A DNA stretch of 64,000 bases from the NCBI RefSeq assembly GCF_932526225.1, contig NC_064040.1:4647681-4711680 (forward strand). Reading direction: 5' to 3'. Both the position numbers and the translations under genes were made by a program. The stretch comes from Nematostella vectensis. Its lineage: Eukaryota; Cnidaria; Anthozoa; Actiniaria; Edwardsiidae. Under the pieces are notes generated by a model, which was not told the origin of the DNA, searched no databases, and worked only from the letters and a program-made list of their open reading frames with translations. Positions within the stretch are counted from its first letter, which is position 1; each line of letters opens with the position of its first letter. This document shows positions 1 to 11,980 of this stretch, piece after piece.

Positions 1-425
1 GCGCCCTTTTTGCCCATGGCGCCTTTTTTGCCTTTTTTGGCTTTTTTGCCCTTTTTTGCCTTATTTTGCCATCACGCTCTTTCTGCATTTTCATTGTGCT
101 TTTTATGCAGTATGAAGTGTTTTTTTTCTATCTATTTAAGCATATTTTTTATCCCTAGACAATATCAGCATGGAGAAATATACATTCTATAATGAAAATA
201 AGTTTAGAAGCCTAAATTGTTCAATGATAGAGCTCCCATATAATCTGAATTTTCCGAAGCTGGATTAAATTTTGATTTTTTTATAGCAGGATTCTAGAGA
301 GGCGCGCGAAAAAAGGCAAAAAAGTGGGCGATAGGGCAAAAACGCAAAAAAGTGCGCGATAGGGCAAAAAAGGGCAAAAACATGCGGAATAGGGCAAAAC
401 TAGGCAAAAAAGGCAAAACAGATTT
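1..425. repeat. Inverted T-rich/A-rich simple repeat pair
   Basis: Positions 1-70 are runs of TTTTTTGCC-like units. Positions 300-420 carry the complementary orientation (GGCAAAAAA-like units with GCGCGATAGGG spacers). The two arms would pair around about 230 bp of unique sequence, as in a small foldback element. The apparent low-complexity ORFs here (repeats of Phe, Leu and Ala) follow from the repeat. No gene is seen in 1-960; it may be intron of the minus-strand UBXN1-like gene whose next exon is not visible. Confidence 0.5.
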
Positions 426-966
426 GCAGCGTTCAAATGTTACGCAGCAGTTTATGATAACTACATAACGTCCATACTTCGACAACAAAATATAGAGGTT
501 TTCTATTAGGTTAGAAAAATAGTATGACTATTTTTAAAAAAACTACGATAATCAAACTTTTATATCCCAAATTCCGGATACGTATAACGCAATACTTAAG
601 AAATAGCAGTAAATCTAAAACGAAATGTCGAGAAATTCCTATTTGAGCCAGGCTGGCGCAACACCATGTGCAAGGCCTTATTTGATAGTTTACTTGATTC
701 ACAATACATATACCTCATCTCACTGTATACTTCACTCTAATTTTCAAATTTTTTTAGCTGATTCCAAAACCTGTTTTTACAAAAAAGATTTGGATTACGA
801 GACACAATTGGATCAGCAAAAATGGGAAGCAAAAGGACACTTCATCACTTCATGTTGTTCTTTATGGTGATGATGTTAATGATGTTGTTGTTATTGTTGT
901 TGAACATCTAAATCTCGGTTGTATCTGCCAACTCAGCCAATGATAACATAGCACGTATAGACTTAC

Positions 967-3100
967 TTTTCAAGGTTTCTCTGTTTTTCCTCTGCTGTTA
1001 ATGGTTTGATCTCTTCTGTTGACTCTGAAAAGTTTGCATGTCCAGTGCGTGCTGCATGAAACTGTGATAAAATACTGTGCTTACAATCCATCAGATAGAC
1101 CATGGGGGAGGAGGGGCAGAGTTTGTCCCTGGCTTTGAGTTTGCATCACAATTGTTATAGACAACACATTGGTACATACCTGGACATCATTCTCTGATCG
1201 CAGTCTCTTTCCACAACTGTTGAGAAAGCGGGATAAGTTTGCATTCAAGTAATTCTGTGCCCTTAACAATTCAGCCTTTCACCACTGTACAATACATGTG
1301 AAATACCAAGTAAGTCTTGCTTTCTTTTTAAAGTGTGTTCATATGGACTGGTACCATCTTGATTGCCCATTTTCCCTCTCCCACCCTGCCCTTCTCCCCC
1401 CCCCCTGATACTTACTCATCACCGATTAGTAAGAGGGCTTGTCCAGGGGCTGCCTCCCCCACTATCCCCACCCTTTCCTTATGTTTTGGTCCCCCCTGAA
1501 AACTGATTTATCACAGATGAGTGATAGTTTTTGTTGATGGATTGCCTCCCAGTTATCCCCACCCTTCCTGTATTCCCCTCCCCCCACCTCCCCTGGATAC
1601 TTACTCATCACAGACAAGTGAGAGTGCTTGCTGAGGGGCTGCCTCCCCACTCTCCCCTCCCTGACCTTCTTCCTGATCCCCCACTGACTGGGAATCACCA
1701 GGTGCAGCCGCACACATGGCCTCTTGGGGCGGGGCCGTGTCTGCAATTGAAAGCATGCAAATAATAAAGGAATCAAAGATAAACGCATCCTTGTATGTGA
1801 GTGGCTTCTCTAAATCAAAATAGTTGTGTGTAATTTTGGTGAAGCAGCAAGCACTATTCCACGGCGCGCACACAGGAGTGGCTGAGGGGGGGGATGCGCA
1901 GTCATAGGTATCATATGGAAAAAGTATAGAATTTGAAAATTCGTTAAAAAGAAATGACACACTTTTTGGCCGTCAAGAGGTGCGCGCGCACCCTGCGCAC
2001 CCCCCTTTGTACGCGCCTGATTCCTCTATCCCAAGTTTAGTCCATTATAAATGGAACTTCAATTTATCTACCATCAGCAGAGCCAAGCTTGTGGCCTTGT
2101 GGGAGCTTGTAAGGTTCATCAATATCTGGATCCTCAGAATGTGCAAAAAGCCTGGAGATTATGGAGAAACAAATGCAGCACATATGGTTTGATATTACAC
2201 TACTGATAGTAAATAAATGTTTGAAAATAAAAAAATACATATCAAATCAGGTAACATATGTCAGGAGCATGAAATGGGAATGCTAAAATGGTTTCGTCCT
2301 ATTTCAGGCCATGGAACAGTATTTCTGAGGTGGACTGCAGCTGGGTTTCCTAAAGAAGAATCTTTAATAGTAATCCATGTATTAATGTTTAGTTCTATAT
2401 GAGATGGTTCTAGACTTGGTGTCCTTCTAGTTTCCTCTACAGTGTTTTCTTTGAAAGACAGTGATGTGAGAGGTGGTTTTCAGGGGAGGGGGACAAAGAT
2501 GATAGTGAAGCTTGGGTAGAGGGGCTGAGGTAGAGCAAAAGGGAAGCAGAAAAATATTGGGGGAGTGTTAAGGGGGGACTTCATCGTCAGTACACCATTA
2601 GTACTGTATGGGTAGTGGATAAATAATTCTTGGGGGAGGGGTTGAATCATTCCTGATATCCAGATACCATGGACATAGGAGAAAAATGAGAGAGAGGGCA
2701 ATACGGAGTTCACATAAGTACAATTCCTAGAAAATTCAATAGCCAAATTCGTTTGCATACTCGTGCAGTAAGTATATAGACACGCTAGGTTATCGGTATT
2801 TGCCGTTATAAAAAGTTTAACCTATGGATGGTAACAATATAAATGTTCTAGATAAACTCACACAATATGGTGTAAACATACCATTCCATAGCGGCCTCGA
2901 CCCCTCTTTTTCCAGTCACCGCCAGTGCTTTTTCACTGAAAGACGGAATCCATAGTAAAATTGTCCAAAATGGCGAAGTAAGTTATACTTTAACTTTGGT
3001 ATTATGTCCAACGGAAGAAAAGATGCATGAATATTTTCAACACTTACGCTCTATTCTGGGGAAACCCCATCTCCATTAAAGTCTGAACTTCGTTTGACAT
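967..3100 (-). CDS. UBXN1: UBXN1-like protein (UBA, zinc-finger-like segment), 5' half, six exons, 3' end outside window
   Basis: UBXN1/SAKS1 is a cytosolic p97/VCP cofactor that binds ubiquitin through an N-terminal UBA domain and p97 through a C-terminal UBX domain. I assembled exons 3048-3100 (ATG at 3098-3100), 2882-2935, 2072-2151, 1605-1740, 1180-1216 and 967-1061. All have GT-AG junctions and phases that join into 151 codons. Exons 1-2 give a UBA domain (MEMGFPQNRAEKAL, then GVEAAMEW). Exon 3 gives HSEDPDIDEP and LPQGHKLG, matching the UBXN1 linker. Exons 4-6 give LVCDDCGKRLRSENDVQ, FHAARTGH and FSESTEEIKPLTAEEKQ, a C2H2-like segment found in invertebrate and fungal relatives as I recall them. 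The coiled coil and UBX domain should lie left of position 1; I saw no further exon in 1-960. Exon 4 has degenerate duplicated ends in its 3' intron. The gene points away from HHAT copy A. Confidence 0.85.
1402..1660 (-). repeat. Three diverged copies of UBXN1 exon-4 end plus donor site
   Basis: On the minus strand a block of about 50 bases recurs about every 100 bp. It reads GGGAGGCAGCCCC, then a stretch ending TCTGTGATGA, then GTAAGT. The true exon end is at 1605. The copies lie further into the intron near 1502-1550 (donor changed to ATCAGT) and 1405-1457 (donor TAAGTATC kept). C-rich tracts separate them. Protein-like strings in this region come from these exon-end copies. Confidence 0.6.
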
Positions 3101-3921
3101 TTTTCGCAGAAAGAATTATTTTCGAAATACTAAAAAAAGGAGAACTTCCTTCACAATAATGGCCGTCTTGGCTGAGCCGTGTGACTGGCTTGTCAGCGCT
3201 AAAAACACAGGCAACCCGGTTCACAAAAGAATTCAAAGTTTTTTAGCCAAAAATAAAGATTTGCTATGAAGTATTTAAAATTTTCTAAGAGGTGTCCTTC
3301 CTTATTTTTCTCAATTTGTTCAAAAATGATTTTCTTGCAAAGGAACACATTTTTGTTATTTTTTCCTGTACTTGGGTTCCTGTGGTGTTGTATCAGCTCG
3401 CGCGGAAGTACCGAAATTATTAGCAAGATGACAGCTGAATCAACTATTCCCGAGATATTTGATTTACAGAAGATATCAATTAGGGCATTCTCCTAATAAT
3501 GAGATCCACACCGACGCTTCCACGTCACTGCTTGGGATGGTAGACAATGGAACGCCATGTTTGAACTGGATTTAGTTGTGTTTTTGTGAAGCTATCAGGA
3601 CTTCCCCCACATTTAGGCGACTTTCTGGATTCCTAAGGAGAAGGTACTTTATCAGCTAGCCGTTTCTTTGAGTAACAATTGTATGATATCATCATGCAGT
3701 AGGTATCGCTTTGCTAGTGAATTTTTACTAGGAAAAAGATGGCCAATATAATCCTAATGTTGACCGAAATTTAGCCCCTTCCACTCATCAAAAAGCCAGA
3801 AATACATTAAGGCTAAGAAAGTTTGGTTAAGGTATTTTTCCTTGTCTTATGTGATCATATGTTCCGCTTACAATAAGATTAACTTATGTGTTATGTTAAC
3901 CTTGTTGAACAGCTGTTGAGG

Positions 3922-6900
3922 ATGGCCCCTAAAACCACTGTGAAACAGAGAAAATCAACCGCCTGCACCAAAAAATCAGCCCCAGTTGGGGAATTAAATG
4001 ACTCCAAACACAGCACAATGAAGAATGTCATCCCACATGGGGCATTACCACTACCTGAGATAACACTTTACTGCACAGTGTGGATGTCAATGATGGTCTA
4101 CTTGGTGTATGTTGTCATTGAAGCTTCGAACGGTAGGGGCATCCATTCCTTCCCATACCCTCAAACCTCCTTCCTCTACCCACAAACTCCTTTTTCCTTA
4201 CCCCTTCCCAAACCCTCAACCCCCTTCTCTAACCTCAACCCCAATTTCCTTTGCCTCAACCCCCTACCCTTGAACCCCTTCCCCCACACTCCCCTCCTGT
4301 CAACCCCCTTCCTCTAGCCTGAACCTCCCTCCCTTCCCCAGGGGCGCAGACAGGGAGGTTGGTGGATATCCCCCCCCTTACCCCCCTTTTGAGTAAAAAA
4401 TAAATGAAAAGTCACATCAGCACCTTGGGGGTACATTAAGGTCAGTCTGTAATTTTTTCAGAATTTTACAAAAATCCTGTGAAAGGAAGGAGAGGTCAGA
4501 TTATTCAAGATATGATCACATCTCTAATAAGGATTGTACTGGTCTGCTATTCAAAATCCACTTTTGTTTCCTTTGTGATAGAGTATAAAGATCATCTCTG
4601 GCCTGGTGATTTCTCCAAGGGATGGAAGTTCATTGGGCGTGATAAGGTATTTACCTATACTTTTGTTTTAATAAAATTAAAAGCAGGCATAAAAATGTGT
4701 ATGACTGTATAAAAAGTTCATTGGGTGTGACAAGGTATATATCTATATGAGCAGTTCATTGGGTATGCCTGGGTGTACAGTAAATAACTGAATTGAAATC
4801 CTTTTAAGAGTCTCCAGGAAAGATTAAAAAAAAACATGGATACTTGTGATGCTGGAACATAACCTTGCTTGCAGGATATTTGTGATGCTGAATGGGAATT
4901 CTGGTCTAATCTCAAGTTGGAGATGATTCTCGCTTATTGTCTGCATTCCACCGGTGGTTTGGTTATTTCTCATTACCTTCCCATGGTGAGAAACATTTAA
5001 TTTTCTATATCATTTCATTTTCAGCAAATATTATTGCTCACCTGCTTTAACTGGATTCTTCTCTTATTTATATCTTTCCAGGCACGCAGATGGTATTATC
5101 CAGCCTTTACTGTTGCCTTTTTGGTACTGCTAGTTGGTATCAAGTCGGTTCTCTACGTGGTTGCAGTCTGTACTATATTCTACCTCACTTCTAAGACACA
5201 GTCTGTTTCTTTGGTCTGGACCACAGTTATTGGAATTTTGGCAACGCTGCAGTTTGAAACTGCCAGAAACTTCCAGGTAATACAAGGAACCGTTTTTAAC
5301 CTCTATTTGATTCTTTGGTTAAAGGTCCTTTGTCAGCCACACCACAGGCAGCCCAAGGCTACTATCAGTGGTTTATAAAGGAATGTATGGGGGAATTTAT
5401 ATGTTACCGAAAAAAATACTTTATCGTAAAAAATAAAACTTTAGACCATGTAATATTGTGTTTGAGTCTTCCTTTATTTCAATTATGTCGATAGAATGTC
5501 AGTAGAGCGAGTTTGAAGCCTGCTACAAATTGTGTTTCTCACTGTATTTAAATATAGGAAAGGCTGGTGACTCCATAGGCTAACTTCGAACACACATCTA
5601 CTTTGAGGCTTGATAAAACTCACAAAAATTGACAAGCTGCCAATCCAGCGCCAAAACACTTAAAAAAAACTTAAGCTTTCAATTGAACCGAGTCTTATGT
5701 CACCAATTTGCGAATTTCACCCATATTTTCTTTATTTACCGCCGACTGTCGCATTCACAATCTGTGCCAACAGATTGTGTGCACTTTCTGACCCAAAATT
5801 CCGACTCGAAACTTCGAGTAGTCATTGGCGCGACAACGGCAGCGCTGAGTGAGTGTCTATCCTTTTCTAAACAGAGTATTGGCAACTAGTTGTTAAAGAA
5901 ACAACTCAATCAACCACCCATTGCTTTTCTTTACTTTAAAAAGAACAGTCTATATGAAGAAAACTACTAAACTGTTTGAAGTCCAATACTTGATAATAGA
6001 TGTTTGATTGAATGTATCTTGGCTACTCACTTGGATCAGTAGGGATTTTTTTCAAGCACATGGCTAGAGTTCTTGATCATAATGGTTGTCATGTAAGATG
6101 CAACAAATAACTGTGACTGTTTTGATTGCCTTAGTTTCAGTTTCTGTCAAGCAATCCTGACAAGAATGAGATTGTTCTGTTTGTGACGCTGATGTCTCTT
6201 CTGAGATGTGTTAGCTTCTGCCTTGAGTGTTGCTGGCACCGGCAAGATGGTGCTGGTGTTACAAGGGATAAAACTGATAAGCCATCACCATCTTTCACCC
6301 TACTTGACCTGTTACTCTATAATTTCTACCTTCCACTTTTTGCAAACGGACCTGTCATGACATACAAGGATTTCCATACTCAAGTAAGTCAAGGTTGGTT
6401 CTCATCAGGATGTAAGCCCTCAAGTAAGTTAAGGCTGGTTCTAATCAGGATGTAAGCCCTCAAGTAAGTCAAGGCTGGTTCTCATCAGGATGTAAGCCCT
6501 CAAGTAAGTTAAGGCTGGTTCTCATCAGGATGTAAGCCCTGGTCCAACACCAATAATTATACAATTTTCTCTGAAACCCCAGGGCATACCACGTTTTAAA
6601 TATATGTATTGTGTGATATAACTAGGAAAGTAAAAGCAAGCATTGGAAAACTTAGGTGGTATGTGCCAGGTATGAGGAAAAAAGAGATAAATCAATGCCA
6701 TGGTTTTATGTTCAATAGACTGAAAACAAATTGTTTTTTCTGTTCATTTTGATCTTGATGGGGGTGGAAGAATTGGCTAGTGTAAAGTTTTGTATGCCTG
6801 AAATGTTTTTCTAGAATTCTGTTTTGTTGCATGTAAGATCCCTTTGGCCATACCATCTGTAATTTCATTTGCTTTTTTTTCTTTGGCATTTTACTTGCAA

Positions 6901-8565
6901 GATTTTGAATGCATTTTCTCCCTTCCCCCTCTCAAAGATCTAAATGGTTAACTCCAATAAATGAATGCATTTTCTTTCACCAGTTTCACCAGCCAGTGCA
7001 GTTGCTAACAAAACCAGAGCTCCTTACTATCCTATGGGACGCTATACGCACTCTCTGGTGGTATATATTCCTAGAGGTGTACCTTCACTATATGTACTCT
7101 GCCGCTCTTGTGAGAGAAGCCCCTGTGTTTAAGGGCCTGTCAGCATGGACTATCACAGGGATCATGTACTCTCAACTCAACATCTTCCTCACGAAGTATG
7201 TGGTCTTGTATCTTCTCTCTGGCCTGTTTTCGAGGTTGGACCATCTAGACCCTCCTGGAGCTCCACGCTGCGTTTCCACCTTGTACTTATTTGGAGACAT
7301 GTGGAGGTAGGCCACACCCTATGCCATGCGCACTCTCATTGGTTGATTAGCAGGCCGTACATCCCTCATGGTTACCTCCGAAACGATCCTCTCTCAAAAC
7401 CCTGTAGTTAGTTATCCATCTATCCCTCTAATGCCTGATTATTCAGTACCATACATTATGGCATGGCTTTAGAGACATATAGGAGCAAATCAATTACCCA
7501 AATACTCTCTTATTGACTTTCTTATTCGCTCCAACTTGTATTTGTTTTGTTTTCAGATATTTTGATAGGGGCTTAAACGTCTGGATGAAACGGTACACAT
7601 ACGCATTGTTTCATATTTACTTGTTTTTATCAACTTTTATATTAATTTGTTCATTTTACAAAGGCTTTTTATTTTACTTTAGATATATCTATATCCCTAT
7701 GGGAGGGTCCCGAAAGGGGATTCCCCGCCAGATAACAGGATCGTTTCTAGCATTCACGTTCGTGTGGGCGTGGCACGGGGGTCAGGTGGACAACCTGTGG
7801 TGGTTCATCCCTAACTGTCTGGGTGTGGTCATAGAGGGACTGGCAGGAGTTGTGTCCGACCTACCGGAAGTGAAAGCAAGAGAGGTGAGAGTTGGTGGAA
7901 GTTGAATTCCTAAAAGTGGGGAAGGGCCAAGATCATGGATGATACAATGACTGATTTTGCTGTTTTTCATCAACTTAGAACAGGGTCAAAATTGCTCCTT
8001 CCACCACAGCCCTTGTGAGGTAGTGATTAAGCAATTGCTAGCCTCACTGGTTGGCCTGTGAAGCTCATGTTAATCAGTATGTCTATTTACATTCTTATTG
8101 GGGTTTACTTTACAAACTGCCAAGGTGGCCACGCTAGCGTGTGTCGAACTGTCACTGTGTCATGTCCCCTCAAGCGTGTGTTGGGCTTTCACTGTGTAAT
8201 GTCTGTGTCTTGTTTCTGCTCCTCAGGCAAGTTTGTCGGAAAGCAATCGGCGCCGTGTTCGTGCATTGTTCGGGTCTGTTACATTGTGCTGTCTCATCCT
8301 TAGTAACCTCGTGTTTCTACAAGGTTCTGAGCCTGTTTGGTACTACATTACTAGAGTCTACTGGCAAGGTGGGTACCCTGTGTGATGATTTATTACTTGG
8401 GCCTTCTAGGTAGGTGGGTTGCCTGTGTGTTTAGTTTCTGATGGTCCGCCACTCTTTGTATTCGTTTCAGGATTCCCTGTGTGTCCGCTTGTTTCGCTGT
8501 GCGCGTTTTATTGCTGTGTACAAACTAACATGGAACTAAACAGATACAAGCGTGGAAAGTGGTGA
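3922..8565 (+). CDS. HHAT: Hedgehog acyltransferase-like MBOAT protein, copy A, ten exons, intact
   Basis: HHAT is an ER multi-pass MBOAT enzyme that N-palmitoylates Hedgehog ligands. Exons: 3922-4132, 4582-4646, 4875-4985, 5082-5276, 6141-6383, 6984-7306, 7557-7592, 7683-7884, 8227-8368, 8471-8565. They sum to 1623 nt, one open frame of 540 aa (human HHAT is 493). HHAT hallmarks are LPRCVST-like APRCVSTLYLFGDMWRYFD (exons 6-7), YIPMGGS and WAWHGGQ (exon 8), and LILSNLVFL (exon 9). The putative catalytic Asp is D386 (RYFD) and His is H426 (WHGG), 40 residues apart as in human D339/H379. Hydrophobic segments fill exons 1, 4-6, 8 and 9. I chose ATG 3922 because it has A at -3 and G at +4; an in-frame ATG at 3886 would add 12 residues. 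The exon 7 donor (GTACAC) is weak but is conserved in copy B. Exon 5 is followed by a donor-containing minisatellite. Confidence 0.92.
4138..4330 (+). repeat. C-rich CTCAACCCC tract in HHAT intron 1
   Basis: A degenerate CTCAACCCCC/CTACCC pyrimidine-rich repeat lies just inside intron 1. Its counterpart in copy B is at about 38774-38970. It produces a long proline-rich read-through ORF from exon 1 that is not a real coding extension, because the GT donor at 4133 and the downstream exon phase both fit splicing. Confidence 0.7.
6381..6540 (+). repeat. 40-bp minisatellite carrying the HHAT exon-5 donor, four copies
   Basis: Four near-identical 40-bp units start at 6381, 6421, 6461 and 6501. Each begins CAAGTAAGT, the last exon-5 codon (CAA) plus its GT donor, and ends TGTAAGCCCT. 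Copy B has a single unit at 40591. The expansion therefore occurred in copy A after the duplication, or contracted in copy B. Every unit keeps a usable-looking donor. Confidence 0.9.
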
Positions 8566-8659
8566 TCTTGCTTACTGTTGAAGACGTTCAAGAAATGTAT
8601 AGTTCCAGAAAATATCCATACCCTCCCCCCCTTCCCATGGAGGGGATTAGAATTTCCGG

Positions 8660-8825
8660 AGAATTATATAATGACATCGCTACAAAGTACGATGATATAG
8701 AATTTATTGTAAATAGGAATATAATTGAAAACCAATTGTTAATATTAATGTATTTGAAGCAACGCCCGTGAATCAAAGATTAAAAGGTGCCAAATAAAAT
8801 TATTGAATTGAATTAAATAGAAATT
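8660..8825 (+). mobile_element. Short 5'-truncated non-LTR retrotransposon tail
   Basis: About 165 bp is present in copy A just downstream of HHAT but absent from copy B (near 42790). It ends AATAAAATTATTGAATTGAATT, a short A/T repeat tail typical of CR1/L2-like retrotransposon 3' ends, and is preceded by a short in-frame stretch ending MYLKQRP and a stop. Flanking bases resemble each other loosely (AATTTCCGGAG and GAAATCGGAG), so a target-site duplication is possible but not clear. Confidence 0.4.
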
Positions 8826-9417
8826 GAAATCGGAGGAGGGGGGGTCAAATGCCCAGGAATTTCCAGAGGAGAGGGGGATGCCATTTTGGAAACTCCAGAG
8901 GGGTGGGGGGTCATACCTCCGAGCCCTTCATAGGGAAGAGGGGTATGGATGTTTTCTGGAACTACATATAATAAGATTGATACATACAAGCTAGGTTATC
9001 CTTTCGCGCCTTTTCGAACCATTACCAAGAGGGGACTGTGTTGGTTAGTGTTTCAAGATGGTGGCTAAAAATAAGCAAAATCGCGTGTGTTTAAAAAACT
9101 GTAAAATAATCAGGATTGAAGGAAACCGAATTTTATTTTTCGGCAAAGTCAGCCTCAGATAATATACATTTTGCCCTAACGGTGATCCCGTTCGTTGGAG
9201 AAGCACTTTAGAAGTCGCTCAAATGTTTTCCTTTCTCATGTTTAATATCGTTACTCTAGATAGTTGTTTTAGTAAAGGTTGTAAGTGCTATTTCACATCT
9301 GGTCTAATGTATTTTGTATCGTAGATAAATTACAGTATTCAAGAGATATTGTTTGACTGTATGATGGCTTTTGAAAATAAGCGCATTTCAATAGCCATGG
9401 TTCAAACTGTTCGTGAG

Positions 9418-10005
9418 GAGTTAGTCCAGTCAATCTATTAAATTTTTATGGCCCAGGTGGAACTTATTGCAATAGAATTTCTCTTAGTGGATTTTGAACA
9501 AATGATACAACCTAGTTAACATACTAAAAGTCCCCAAAAATCCCTTTGGTGGAACATCTTGAAATATGTGATTTTTCCATTTCGGATTAAAACCACAGGG
9601 TACCCGCGTCGTTAAAACGGAAAAAAATTAAATACACGTCTCAATCAGTACATTGAAAAGGCCATTGGTCAAAGTTGATTAAAGACAATGTTTGCATATC
9701 GAAACAAAGCAAATCGCCCCTGTTTAATTTTTTTTCCAATATTTCTGTATTCCAAAAACCACAGGGTACTCGCGCCGAAAACCCGGAAAAATTGAAAATA
9801 CAAGTCTGAATCAGAAAATTTGAAAGGTCATTGGCCAAAAATGATTAAAGACATAATTTTAGTATCGAAATAAAGCGACTTGTACATGTTTTATTTATAT
9901 TTCAAATATTTTCTCCACAAATGTATTTCTGCATTCTTCGCACTTGCGTCAGTGACTGAAATTTGTTGAATTAGTTCCACCACAGATTGACTGGATTAAG
10001 TGGGA
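9418..10005. mobile_element. Inverted-repeat (MITE-like) block with internal dimer
   Basis: The left end carries CCAGTCAATCT followed by GGTGGAACTTATT. The right end (about 9966-10000) carries the reverse complement (AGTTCCACCACAGATTGACTGG). Inside, two diverged units of about 170 bp start near 9590 and 9760, both containing ACCACAGGGTAC and GATTAAAGACA. The block is absent at the matching place in copy B (about 43390), so it arrived after duplication or was lost there. No coding region is seen. Confidence 0.5.
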
Positions 10006-11200
10006 AAATACCTCAGTCCCTAAGCGATAGACCAACACTCTGAGCGACGGCTGCTCGGGAGGCTATTTGGCGCTCAGCGAAAGTTTTGAAATGTTAAAAT
10101 TTGACAAATTTTATGTGAAAGTACTCATGATCACTTCTAAATTTGGTAGCTGACTCTGTGACTCTGTCAATTTGTTACCCTTGGGCTACCACCGTGACTT
10201 ACGTAATTTTTACAATGTTGCTACGACTACGGAAGTCACACACTAACTTGTTACACTGCTAGTGCGCATGGCAAGCTACACGCGTGATTATTATGATTGA
10301 CAGCATTCCAGCCATTTTTGCAGTCAAAGTGTTAAAATGTACAAACCAGGGCCCTGCTAAAACCTAATTCTACCGACGGCTAAGGTCTGAAGCCTAGGGT
10401 AAACCCTTTGTGAACTCAGACCTAACTTTCCTTATGTAGTTAACGGACACAGGACCAAAACAAATGCTCCAAACTCTGTTCTCAAGTAAAATTGAAAACT
10501 AACGGCACGTCTATAAAATTCCCGAGCAAAAGGTCAATCTGCTAAAAATAGGAACTGCTTGGCTAAGCAATTTCCATGCGAGCGCTTTAGATTTCCCTGT
10601 CAAACGCGATAGCTTAACTAAACAAAATGCTTTAAGTTGTCCTGTTAGCTTACGACAAGTTGGCAGCTTATTAGTATATAATTTCTAGATGCTAAATATG
10701 TCTTCATTACATGTGTGACGTGTGACTTATTCCTCCGTGACAATATTTATCACTATTTCTCAACGTATAAACAGGGCTGCCTGTGGTTGAACGGTTACTA
10801 AGCTATCCGATACCTGACATACATGCGCATTAGCCTGTTGCTCTGAAACGACGAGGGGCGACGATAAAAATTCAGAGCGACTAAACTCATAAAACAGCTT
10901 AGATGGGTTTTTGGCAGATTTCAGCGGCTTCAGAGGTTAGTATGATAGTACACCGTCAATCTACTGTTTATTTTGAAGTCAGTATATTTATTTAAACAGA
11001 TTTATTGCATACAAAATTCGATAGATTTCTCTGTAACAATTCAGCAAAAACTGGTTTGACTGCTCTAGCGAAGGTGATGCAAGAATTGCAAATTAATGTT
11101 GATCTATAAAAAAAGGTACATTTTTAGAGATTATGATTTCTAAGGAAACACATTCAATAAAATAAGTGTGCTCCGTGAGTTATAAACTGCACTTATTTGC
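10006..11200. other. Gene-poor stretch
   Basis: No convincing exon is visible. From about 10731 the sequence again matches copy B (from about 43914). The part before that is specific to copy A and holds only AT-rich sequence with scattered short ORFs. Confidence 0.4.
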
Positions 11201-11980
11201 ACTTTTATTGTATTTACTGCCTTGTTCTATAGAAATCGAGGTGTGAAGTCTCATTGTGAACTCTTCGTGGACGGTTATTCTGCAGTGTCTCGTTTGCCGG
11301 AAAAAGTGTACGGGACCAAATGATCTTGGCAAGTATAGGGAGGCCCTGGAATACCTCCAACAAGCGCTGCAAGTGTACGTAAGCACTGGTAACGAGATCG
11401 TCAAATAGAAGTAGTAAGAATATTAGTGTTGCACAAGCGAATCTTGGTAATTATGAGAAGGCGATAAAATAAAAAAAAACATGTGCTGAAAGTCCACATA
11501 AATACTGTTAACAAGATCAGGTAGACTTGCTTCAGAATATTGGTGCTGGGCAAAAGGTCACATTTTGCACAACACCAATATTCTGAGGCACTTCTGCTGA
11601 AGGAACTAGGAAATTACATGGAGGTGATTAAGACCTACAAACAAGCGCTGCAAGTGTACATGCGGACTTGTAACAAGAACGATCGAGCACACGTGAGTCA
11701 GAATATTGCTTATGTTCTATAAGTATTCCTGGTAATTTTGAGGAGGTGATGTAACTCTACCAACAAGTGCTACTGCTTCAAAATATCGGTGTTGGGTAAA
11801 AGGTCACATTTTACACAGTACCGATATTGTGAAGCACGTTTGCTTAGGAACTAGGATACAACGAGGAGGCAAATTAAAGCTACCAACAAGCGCTGTAACT
11901 CCACACGAAGACAGGTAACGAGAGAAATCAAGCCCGTGTGATGTGTCAGAATTCTAGTAATGTGCATGGGGATGGAGAAC

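Noticed and set aside
3886-4317. Proline-rich extension of HHAT exon 1
   Set aside because: It is read-through into the intronic CTCAACCCC tract; GT at 4133 and the next exon phase give the HHAT protein.
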